From Rikenellaceae bacterium (GTDB taxonomy: Bacteria > Bacteroidota > Bacteroidia > Bacteroidales > Rikenellaceae), in assembly GCA_017935625.1 (NCBI GenBank), contig JAGBHC010000009.1:1-64000 (forward strand): DNA of 64,000 nt, in the 5' to 3' direction. Both the position numbers and the translations under genes were made by a program. The notes under the pieces are model-generated. The model did not search any database. It was not told the DNA's origin and saw only the letters and a program-made list of their open reading frames with translations. Position 1 is the stretch's first letter, and each line of letters begins with the position of its first letter. Positions 53,189-60,328 of this stretch are shown one piece after another.

Positions 53189-54409
53189 ATGAATTACAAG
53201 AACCTGATACAGATTGCGCTCAGAGCCCTGGCCAACAACAAGATGAGGGGATTCCTGACCATGTTGGGAATCATCATCGGCGTCTCGTCGGTGATTGTGA
53301 TGATGACCCTGGGCGCCAGCCAGAAGGAGAGCATCCGCTCCGACATCGGCAGCATGGGCACCAACATGATTATCATCCACCCCTACAGCGAGAACCGGGG
53401 CGGAGTGAGACAGAGCGCCGCCGACATGCAGACGCTCAAGATGTACGACTACCAGTCGCTGGTGCGCGACTGCAAATACACGGCCCGGCTGAGCCCCGTG
53501 TTCACCAGCAGCGCACAGGCCATCTACGGCAACAACAACACCCCCACCGTGGCCTACGGCGTGGAGGCCGGCTACCTCGACATACGCAACTACACCGTGG
53601 GCCGCGGCAGCATGTTCACCGACAACGACATCAAACGCGCCTCCAAGGTGTGCGTGGTGGGGCAGACCGTGGTGGACAAGCTCTTCACCAAGGGCGAAGA
53701 CCCGCTGGGCATGGTCATCCGCTTCGGCTCCATCCCCTTCCGCATCATCGGCGTCCTCTCGCCCAAGGGCTACGACTCGGGCGGCAACGACCAGGACAAC
53801 CTCATCATCACCCCCTACACCACGGTGCAGAAGCGCATCCTGGCCATCAACTACATCCCCACCATCTTCGCCTCGGCCCTCAGCGAGGAGTACACCGACC
53901 AGGCCGTGGCCGAAATTTCGGAGATTCTGCAAATCAACCACCGAATCGCAATCGGCGAGACCAACGACTTCGAGGTCTTCTCCATGCAGGAGATGCTCAA
54001 CACCCTCAATTCGGTGATGAACACCCTCACGGCGGTCCTCTCGTGCGTGGCCGGCATCTCGCTGCTGGTGGGCGGCATCGGCATCATGAACATCATGTAC
54101 GTCTCGGTCACCGAACGCACCCGCGAAATCGGCCTGCGCATGTCCATCGGCGCCAAGGGACGACACATCATGCTGCAGTTCCTCATCGAATCGATTATCA
54201 TCAGCGTGACGGGCGGAATCATCGGCGTGGTCTTCGGGTTCATTCTCTCGTGGCTCGGGCTGTGGGCCATGGGCTGGCCCTTCTCCATCCAGCTCTTCCC
54301 CATCGTGCTCTCGTTCGCCGTCTGCACCGTAACCGGCGTCTTCTTCGGCTGGTACCCCGCACGCAAGGCCGCACGCCTCAACCCCATCGACGCCATCCGC
54401 TTCGAATAG
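53189..54409 (+). CDS. MacB/FtsX-type ABC transporter permease
   Basis: A 406-residue inner-membrane protein with one N-terminal helix (FLTMLGIIIGVSSVIVMMTL), a large periplasmic MacB_PCD domain (about 45-240) and three C-terminal helices of the FtsX domain (about 275-400; GISLLVGGIGIMNIMYVSVT, then TGGIIGVVFGFILSWLGLWA). With its ATPase it forms a mechanotransmission pump that expels substrates from the periplasm through the TolC channel. Macrolides, peptides, toxins or lipids are possible substrates; none can be chosen. Confidence 0.93.
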   Translation: MNYKNLIQIALRALANNKMRGFLTMLGIIIGVSSVIVMMTLGASQKESIRSDIGSMGTNMIIIHPYSENRGGVRQSAADMQTLKMYDYQSLVRDCKYTARLSPVFTSSAQAIYGNNNTPTVAYGVEAGYLDIRNYTVGRGSMFTDNDIKRASKVCVVGQTVVDKLFTKGEDPLGMVIRFGSIPFRIIGVLSPKGYDSGGNDQDNLIITPYTTVQKRILAINYIPTIFASALSEEYTDQAVAEISEILQINHRIAIGETNDFEVFSMQEMLNTLNSVMNTLTAVLSCVAGISLLVGGIGIMNIMYVSVTERTREIGLRMSIGAKGRHIMLQFLIESIIISVTGGIIGVVFGFILSWLGLWAMGWPFSIQLFPIVLSFAVCTVTGVFFGWYPARKAARLNPIDAIRFE

Positions 54410-54437
54410 CCCTTCCGCCCTCCGCGGCGGCATCGAA

Positions 54438-54518
54438 CGACCCCCGCCGATATGCCTGCACCCCGTCCGCCCTCACGGCAGACCCGGACACAGACATATC
54501 GGCGGGGGTCCGTCTTTC
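54438..54518 (+). terminator. Long hairpin terminator of the efflux operon
   Basis: GACCCCCGCCGATATG near 54438 and CATATCGGCGGGGGTC near 54497 form a long perfect stem with a 43-nt loop, followed by CGTCTTTCC. Confidence 0.65.
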
Positions 54519-54627
54519 CGGTCAGGCGGGCGAAGAGCCCTCGCCCGCCCCGCTCCTGCCGGACCGGTACGGTTGGCTTTGTCGGATTACACCTTTTACG
54601 GTGAGTTGTTCTCTCAGGAGCTGAGAA

Positions 54628-54806
54628 TAAAAAAGGGCGCGGTGTCAGCCCTATCAGTCGGTCTTAGGAACCTTAATCCAGAAGCTGTCCTGCGCCCAGG
54701 TCAGTCCTGCCCGCACGCGGCGGACAGGACATAACGAGGACTGACAACTTTCATACCCGGATTATAAACATCTTCCGAAGAAGAGCCCTAAGTTTACTGA
54801 TAGGTA
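54628..54806 (-). ncRNA. Candidate 6S-like structured RNA
   Basis: On the minus strand, CCTATCAGT (54804-54796) pairs perfectly with ACTGATAGG (54658-54650) to close a structure of about 155 nt. Inside, CTTAGG pairs with CCTAAG, AATCC with GGATT, and GTCAGTCCT with AGGACTGAC, giving a long rod with internal bulges, as in 6S RNA. The 3' end runs into GGGC-TGACACCGC-GCCC and T6, an intrinsic terminator. There is no coding frame. Size and architecture fit 6S RNA or the Bacteroidales-1 motif; homology was not tested. The promoter is unclear (ACTCTTTG upstream). Confidence 0.5.
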
Positions 54807-55002
54807 CAAAGAGTCGTTTACCCTTAATTATTAAATATTAAATTATTCGGCGAAGCCGAACCATTCCATTGCAAATGTAACATAAAAAAAGCGAATAGCC
54901 AAATCTATCCCCATCTCGCGCAAAGATAAGGGCACTTTTTGCCAATGACAAATATGTCACAGATAAAATTGTCATAATTTTTGTTCTTTGTGAAAAACAA
55001 AG
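54807..55002. promoter_or_regulatory. AT-rich region with palindromes upstream of the XRE gene
   Basis: A perfect inverted repeat, TGACA-AATA-TGTCA, lies at 54946-54959, followed by a half site TTGTCA near 54969. CTTTG-TGAAAAA-CAAAG sits just before the ATG. These are candidate operators for the small regulator that follows. The low GC content contrasts with the rest of the window. Confidence 0.45.
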
Positions 55003-55233
55003 ATGGGACAGACTCGATGCAATACAACATTGTTGCAGGCCATTGCGACGAAATTGCGCGACTTGCGCAAGGCCCGCGGACTGTCCCAAATCGACGTCTA
55101 CATCGACACCGACATCCACGTCGGACGAACCGAACGCGGAAAAACCAACATCACCGTCACCACGCTGGCCGACCTGTGCGACTACTACGGCATCTCGCTC
55201 AAAGAGTTTTTCGAAGACATCTCCACCCGGTAG
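55003..55233 (+). CDS. Small XRE-family helix-turn-helix regulator
   Basis: A 76-residue protein that is almost only a Cro/C1-type HTH: LLQAIATKLRDLRKARGLSQ, a divergent recognition helix region (IDVYIDTDIHVGRTERGKTN), then ITVTTLADLCDYYGISLKEF. Single-domain regulators of this kind often bind palindromes and repress themselves; the TGACA-N4-TGTCA site 44 nt upstream is a candidate. No toxin, phage or restriction gene is adjacent, so its targets are unknown. Confidence 0.8.
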   Translation: MGQTRCNTTLLQAIATKLRDLRKARGLSQIDVYIDTDIHVGRTERGKTNITVTTLADLCDYYGISLKEFFEDISTR

Positions 55234-55591
55234 CGGACGGAATTCCCGCCGTTTCCGACCGCAGAGAACGCGGGAACCCGAAGCGCTCCGGCGGGCGGAC
55301 CCCGCAAACCATCCCCCGCACTTTCGCCCCCTGCCCGGGAAATCCGTTCCGTCCGGCGAATCCGCCTCCCTGCACGCCGCTGCGGCTCGCTGGCACGGGT
55401 TGCAATCAGGGGCCGCTCCCGGCTTACAGCCAGGGTCGAAGCCAACAACACGCATATTTTCAACCGGTTGCCTACGCCGGAAAAGAGCCACCGGAACGCG
55501 GCGGCACCGCCCCGAGACATCCTCCGGAGCCTGTCTCCGCCGCCGCAAGGCGCCGGCAAACCGCGAAAGCCGGGAAAACGAGAGCTATTTT
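55234..55591. other. Spacer with no gene seen
   Basis: GC-rich non-coding sequence between the XRE gene and the NatAB promoter. Open frames occur on both strands without conserved features. No terminator is evident after the XRE gene. Confidence 0.45.
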
Positions 55592-55649
55592 ATATCGTTT
55601 TTCGATAAAAATATTTTGATTTTCAAACTCCTCTTCCTATATTTGCACC
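55592..55649 (+). promoter_or_regulatory. NatAB promoter, shared 58-nt module
   Basis: TTTG at 55615-55618, a 19-nt spacer and TATATTTG at 55638-55645 match the consensus exactly, 60 nt before the ATG. Upstream are TATCGTTTTTCGATA and AAAATATTTTG. The whole segment matches the sppA promoter (41383-41440, minus) at 52 of 58 positions. Confidence 0.85.
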
Positions 55650-55709
55650 GGATATGATTTTCGAACGGGACATACTCCCGGCCAAGCAAAATACAAAACG
55701 CAAAAGAAA

Positions 55710-56630
55710 ATGGATTTACTGAGAGTTGAACACGTAACCAAGAAGTACGCCCAGCATACGGCGCTCGACGACGTGTCGCTGACCATCCCCAAGGGGAGCG
55801 TCTACGGTCTTCTGGGACCCAACGGAGCGGGCAAGACCACCCTCATCCGCATCATCAACCGCATTACGGCGCCCGACAGCGGACAGGTGTGGCTGGGCGA
55901 CAAACCCATCGCCCCCCAAGACGTCTACCGCATCGGCTATCTGCCCGAAGAGCGGGGTCTTTACAAGAAAATGAAGGTGGGCGAACAGGCCATCTACTTC
56001 GCCCAGCTCAAGGGTCTTTCGCGCAAGGAGGCCACCGTGCGGCTCAAGGAGTGGTTCGTCCGCTTCCAGATACGGGAGTGGTGGGACAAGAAGGTGGAGG
56101 AGCTCAGCAAGGGTATGGCCCAGAAGGTGCAGTTCATCGTCACCATCCTCCACCAGCCCGAACTGCTCATCTTCGACGAACCCTTCAGCGGATTCGACCC
56201 CATCAACGCCAACCTGCTCAAGGAGGAGATTCTCCGCCTGCGCGACAAGGGGGCGACGGTCATCTTCTCGACCCACAACATGGCTTCGGTGGAGGAGATT
56301 TGCGACCACATCACCCTCATCAACAAGAGCCGCAACATCCTGAGCGGTCCGCTGGACGAAATCCGCCACAAACACGGCAACAACATCTTCCAGGTCGATT
56401 ACCGCGGCGAGGAGAGCGCCCTGAGAGAGGCCGTCGCCGGACTGGCCTCCGTCATGGAGGGAGCCGAAACCGAATCGGTATACAACTCGCTCAAGATACA
56501 GATTCCCTGCAACGACGATGTGAAGACCGCCATCGGCCGCATCAACGAGCGGGTGGAGATACGCTCCTTCCGGGAGATTATCCCCAGCATGAACGACATT
56601 TTCATCAAGGCTGTGGCCGGAGAACTTTAA
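55710..56630 (+). CDS. ABC transporter ATPase, NatA/GldA type
   Basis: A 306-residue ATP-binding subunit. Walker A is GPNGAGKTT (about 38), the signature is the variant LSKGMAQKVQ instead of LSGGQ, Walker B is LLIFDEPFSGFDP and the switch histidine is in FSTHNM. A C-terminal extension of about 85 residues (after 220) is typical of NatA-type exporters. It pairs with the permease 15 nt downstream. The substrate is unknown; Na+ export or gliding-type roles are family precedents and not supported directly. Confidence 0.92.
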   Translation: MDLLRVEHVTKKYAQHTALDDVSLTIPKGSVYGLLGPNGAGKTTLIRIINRITAPDSGQVWLGDKPIAPQDVYRIGYLPEERGLYKKMKVGEQAIYFAQLKGLSRKEATVRLKEWFVRFQIREWWDKKVEELSKGMAQKVQFIVTILHQPELLIFDEPFSGFDPINANLLKEEILRLRDKGATVIFSTHNMASVEEICDHITLINKSRNILSGPLDEIRHKHGNNIFQVDYRGEESALREAVAGLASVMEGAETESVYNSLKIQIPCNDDVKTAIGRINERVEIRSFREIIPSMNDIFIKAVAGEL

Positions 56631-56645
56631 AAACGGATTAAAACT

Positions 56646-57968
56646 ATGGGAAAAATAGGAATCATCATACGCAGAGAGTTCAACGAGCGGGTCAAGAAGA
56701 AGAGCTTCATCATTTCGACCATCCTCGTGCCCGTACTCTTCATCGGCGGCATCGCCCTGCTGATTTTCATGCAGCAGTATACGATGAGCGAAGCCAAACT
56801 CATCAAGGTTCTCGACCGCAGCGGCATGATAGCCCAGCGGCTGGAGGATAACGCCAGCGTGCGCTTCGAGGCGACCGACCAGAGCTACGACCAGTTCAAG
56901 ACCGACGAAACCGACGCTTTCGGCTACCTGGAGATAGGCGACGACATCATGGAGCGCCCCAGCGTCCGGCTCTCGTCGTTCAAGGCCTCGACCGTGGAGC
57001 TCGAAAGCTCCATCAGCGACCAGATAAGCAAAATCGTCGAGGAGGAGAAACTCAAACGCTACGACATCGAGAACCTGCCCCAAATCATGGAGGAGGTGAA
57101 GACCGACGTCACCGTGCAGGCGTTCCAGATTAAGGAGAGCGCCGACGACAAGGAGAGCAGCAGCTCGCTGGCGATGATAGCGGCCATGTTCTCGGGCCTG
57201 CTCATGTTCATGTTCGTCACCATCTACGGCGGCATGGTCATGCAGGGCGTCATCGAGGAGAAGAGCAGCAAGGTGCTCGAAGTAATGGTCTCGTCGGTAA
57301 GGCCCTACGAACTGATGATGGGCAAGATTCTGGGCGTGGCGCTGGTGGCCATCACCCAGCTGCTGATATGGGCCGTGCTCGTAGTGGTGGTGGGCAGCGT
57401 ACTGATGCAGACCCTCATGGGCGACATGGTGCAGGCCGCACAGGCCATGCAGTCGGGCATGCCCGCCGACCCCATGCTCGCCGCGCAGATGAGCAACCTC
57501 GACTCCGAAACCGCAGCCATCATCAACCAGGTGACCGACCCCGGCTACATGACCATGCTGCTGGGCTGTTTCCTGGTCTTCTTCGTGGGCGGATACCTGC
57601 TCTACGCCGCCATGTTCGCCGCCATCGGCAGCGCCGTGGACAACGTGCAGGACACCCAGCAGTTGCAGACCCCCGTCACCGTGGTGCTCATGATTTCGTA
57701 CTTCATCATGTTCAACGTCATGCGCGACCCTTACAGCGCCATGGCCGTCTGGGGCAGCATCATCCCCCTCACCTCGCCCATCATCATGATGGCGCGCATC
57801 GCCTACGAACCGCCCGTATGGCAGGTCGTGCTCTCGGCCGTGCTGCTCTACGCATCGTTCGTCGGCATGGTGTGGTTCGCCGGCAAGATTTACCGCGTGG
57901 GCATCTTCATGTACGGCAAGAAACCCTCCTTCAAGGAGCTCTTCAAGTGGGTGCGATACAAATATTAG
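56646..57968 (+). CDS. ABC transporter permease, NatB type
   Basis: A 440-residue membrane protein of the ABC-2 class. One N-terminal helix (FIISTILVPVLFIGGIALLI) is followed by a large periplasmic domain (about 45-175) and five to six C-terminal helices (for example FSGLLMFMFVTIYGGMVMQG). The EEKSSKVLEVMVSSVRPYEL coupling helix is the NatB signature. It works with the upstream ATPase as an exporter of unknown substrate, and the operon ends at a strong terminator. Confidence 0.9.
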   Translation: MGKIGIIIRREFNERVKKKSFIISTILVPVLFIGGIALLIFMQQYTMSEAKLIKVLDRSGMIAQRLEDNASVRFEATDQSYDQFKTDETDAFGYLEIGDDIMERPSVRLSSFKASTVELESSISDQISKIVEEEKLKRYDIENLPQIMEEVKTDVTVQAFQIKESADDKESSSSLAMIAAMFSGLLMFMFVTIYGGMVMQGVIEEKSSKVLEVMVSSVRPYELMMGKILGVALVAITQLLIWAVLVVVVGSVLMQTLMGDMVQAAQAMQSGMPADPMLAAQMSNLDSETAAIINQVTDPGYMTMLLGCFLVFFVGGYLLYAAMFAAIGSAVDNVQDTQQLQTPVTVVLMISYFIMFNVMRDPYSAMAVWGSIIPLTSPIIMMARIAYEPPVWQVVLSAVLLYASFVGMVWFAGKIYRVGIFMYGKKPSFKELFKWVRYKY

Positions 57969-57992
57969 AGACCCTTCCGTCGGAAACCCTTC

Positions 57993-58028
57993 GAGAGACA
58001 GCCCCCTGCCGGGCTGTCTCTCTTTTTT
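57993..58028 (+). terminator. Terminator of the NatAB operon
   Basis: GAGAGACAGCCC and GGGCTGTCTCTC form a 12-bp perfect stem with a 6-nt loop, followed by TTTTTT, 25 nt after the stop codon. Confidence 0.92.
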
Positions 58029-58274
58029 CTACCGCATGGCGAAGCCCCGACGGCCGCCGCGCAGGGGCACAGAGGGGGCACGACAGCACGGAACCGCTCC
58101 GGACGGCACACGGCAACACGGGACGGCACGGGGCATAACAAGCGGTAGATGAAAGACACGGACGGCACCGCGCAGAAAAGACGCACCCGCAAAGACCGCG
58201 GAAAGAGCGGCGGAAACGGGAACCCCCGACGCTGCGGCCCGGCACTTCTCCGGGCCGCAGAGGGTATCGCAGGC
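58029..58274. other. Spacer between NatAB and galE, no gene seen
   Basis: GC-rich sequence with short repeats of GGCAC/ACGG type and a strong hairpin CTGCGGCCCGG-CACTT-CTCCGGGCCGCAG at 58231-58260 that has no T run. No gene is seen. Confidence 0.45.
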
Positions 58275-58316
58275 CCGCCCCGAGAAAATCCGCACCCGGG
58301 GCGGAGCGTTTTTTCA
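58275..58316 (+). terminator. Second terminator-like hairpin upstream of galE
   Basis: CCGCCCCG and CGGGGCGG form an 8-bp stem, followed by AGCG and T6. It lies just before the galE promoter and would insulate it from readthrough. Confidence 0.6.
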
Positions 58317-58324
58317 CAATCCGC

Positions 58325-58355
58325 TTGCAGGATAGCCGGATTGTGACTAACTTTG
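58325..58355 (+). promoter_or_regulatory. galE promoter
   Basis: TTG at 58325-58327, a 20-nt spacer and TAACTTTG at 58348-58355 match the consensus. The leader to the ATG is about 145 nt. Confidence 0.65.
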
Positions 58356-58503
58356 TATAGATGCCGGAGGCAGAGCCCCGGAGCGCGGCTCGATGCGGCG
58401 GCACAACCCCCTCCCGCACGGCGGTCGGGGAACCGGCCGCACCCCCGCCGGCCGGCATCGACGACACGATTCGCGACAACCAAAGAAAGGAGTTTATAAG
58501 ATT

Positions 58504-59529
58504 ATGAAAGAGTGTGTTTTGGTAACAGGCGGCGCCGGATATATCGGTTCCCACACCGCCGTGGAACTCATCGAAGCCGGCTTCGACGTGGTGATAGCCG
58601 ACAACCTGTCGAATTCCGACATGGGGGCCGTAGAGGGCGTCCGCAAGATTACGGGAGCGGATGTGCCTTTCGTGCAGGTCGATACCTGCGACAGAGCCGC
58701 CTTTGAAAAGGTATTCGAAAAATACAGCTTCAATTCGGTGATACACTTCGCCGCCTCCAAGGCCGTGGGCGAATCGGTCGCCCAGCCGCTGATGTACTAC
58801 CGCAACAACCTCACCTCGTTCATCAACGTCGTGGAACTGATGAAGCAGTACGGACGTCCCAACGTGGTCTTCTCCTCCTCGGCCACCGTCTACGGAGAGG
58901 CCGACACGCTGCCCGTCACCGAACGGACTCCCCGCAAACCCGCCACCTCGCCCTACGGCAACACCAAGCAGATGTGCGAAGACATCCTGCGCGACTCGGT
59001 GGCCGCCTATCCCGGTCTGCGGGGCATCGCACTGCGCTACTTCAACCCCGTGGGGGCCCATCCTTCGGCCCTCATCGGCGAACTGCCCCGCGGCGTGCCC
59101 AACAACCTGGTGCCCTTCATCACCCAGACCGCCGCAGGCATCCGCGAGTGTCTGAGCGTCTTCGGCGACGACTACAACACCCCCGACGGTTCGTGCGTGC
59201 GCGACTACATCGACGTCGTGGACCTGGCCAAAGCCCATGTGGTGGCCATCGCACGCATGACACAGGGCAAGAGCAAGGCCGATTACGAGATTTTCAACAT
59301 CGGCACCGGCAAAGGAGTGTCGGTACTGGAGCTGGTCCGCACCTTCGAAGAGGTGAACCACCTGAAACTGAACTACAAAATCGTCGAACGCCGGGCGGGA
59401 GACGTCGAATCCATCTGGGCCGACACCACCCTGGCCAACGACGAACTGGGCTGGCACGCCGAACGCACGCTCGACCAGACCCTTCGGGCCGCCTGGGAGT
59501 GGGAGAAACACGTGAGGGGGATAAAATAG
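58504..59529 (+). CDS. galE: UDP-glucose 4-epimerase
   Basis: A 341-residue extended short-chain dehydrogenase that interconverts UDP-galactose and UDP-glucose for the Leloir pathway and envelope polysaccharides. The NAD motif is GGAGYIGSH (9-17), the catalytic serine is in SSSATVYG (124-131) and the Y151-x3-K155 pair is in YGNTK. RYFNPVGAHPS and SCVRDYIDVVDLA are further signatures. The ATG at 58504 starts directly before the first beta strand, and an upstream open frame is discarded. It is not linked to other sugar genes here. Confidence 0.95.
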   Translation: MKECVLVTGGAGYIGSHTAVELIEAGFDVVIADNLSNSDMGAVEGVRKITGADVPFVQVDTCDRAAFEKVFEKYSFNSVIHFAASKAVGESVAQPLMYYRNNLTSFINVVELMKQYGRPNVVFSSSATVYGEADTLPVTERTPRKPATSPYGNTKQMCEDILRDSVAAYPGLRGIALRYFNPVGAHPSALIGELPRGVPNNLVPFITQTAAGIRECLSVFGDDYNTPDGSCVRDYIDVVDLAKAHVVAIARMTQGKSKADYEIFNIGTGKGVSVLELVRTFEEVNHLKLNYKIVERRAGDVESIWADTTLANDELGWHAERTLDQTLRAAWEWEKHVRGIK

Positions 59530-59755
59530 ACCGCCAGAACCGCCCTTCCGGGAGAGGAAGAGGGGAGAGACTCGCGAGGAGGGGGGTAAGACAGCTTCTT
59601 TGAACCGCTTTCGTCCCGGAGCGAAAGAACCCGTAAGGAAGGGCAAGACACTCCGCCAGGAAACGAAAGAAACCTGCGAAAAGGACAAGGCACCGCCTGC
59701 AAACAAGGGAACCCGCGAGAGGGACAAGCCCCCGCATGCGAGCATACGTACGAAA

Positions 59756-59789
59756 GGGAGACCGGCCGTCGGCCGCGCCTCCCTTTTTT
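59756..59789 (+). terminator. Terminator hairpin in repeat copy 1
   Basis: GGGAG-A-CCGGCCG and CGGCCG-CG-CCTCCC pair as an interrupted stem followed by TTTTTT. It may end galE transcripts. Confidence 0.6.
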
Positions 59790-59941
59790 CATCTCCGCTC
59801 CGGAATGAAAAGACGCGTAAAAGAGAGGCAAGACACTCCGCCAGGAAACGAAAGAAACCTGCGAAAAGAACAATACACCGCCTGCACACAAGGGAACCCG
59901 CGAGAGGGACAAGCCCCCGCATGCGAGCGATACGCACGAAA

Positions 59942-59975
59942 GGGAGACCGGCCGTCGGCCGCGCCTCCCTTTTTT
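59942..59975 (+). terminator. Terminator hairpin in repeat copy 2
   Basis: Same structure and T6 tract as the copy 186 nt upstream. Confidence 0.6.
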
Positions 59976-59990
59976 CATCCTGTCCGGAAA

Positions 59991-60328
59991 CAAGAGGGAC
60001 ACGCAAGAGGAGGGATACCCCCCAACCGCCCCTTTTTGCCGAGCGAGAAGAAACGCCCAATAAAAAGGGAAGCGCCGGCCGCGATTATACGCATTCCTCG
60101 CAAAAGCAGGCATTCGCCCCACGAACGAAAAGTATCCTCTCCGCTCCCAAGCCGGACACGCCGGACACCTATCTCACCCTCGACACTCCGCAACCGCTCC
60201 CGCAATACGAGAAAAGCCAGCCGGCAAACATTCCCCGGCCGACAAAAACGAAGAAAAAACACCGGATTCCGACCCGGACCGTTCCACTCCCTAAACACAT
60301 CCGACCCGGACAAACACGGGCAGTCCCG
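59991..60328. other. Spacer with no gene seen
   Basis: Non-coding sequence between the repeat block and the DUF5686 gene. No promoter, terminator or conserved frame stands out. Confidence 0.45.

Larger units (their letters stand above)
59607..59990. repeat. 185-bp tandem repeat downstream of galE
   Basis: A block beginning GGCAAGACACTCCGCCAGGA lies at 59642-59793 and again at 59827-59979, offset 185 nt, with a more diverged joining segment (around 59607-59641, 59794-59826 and, in part, 59980-60010). Each copy ends in a hairpin with GGGAG, CGGCC, GGCCG and CTCCC, followed by T6 (59756-59789 and 59942-59975), i.e. a built-in terminator. There are only a few substitutions between copies, so the duplication looks recent. 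Confidence 0.85.

Noticed and set aside
54650..54804. tRNA or riboswitch reading of the structured region
   Set aside because: No cloverleaf, T-loop or known aptamer core is visible; a rod-like fold with terminator fits 6S-like RNA better.
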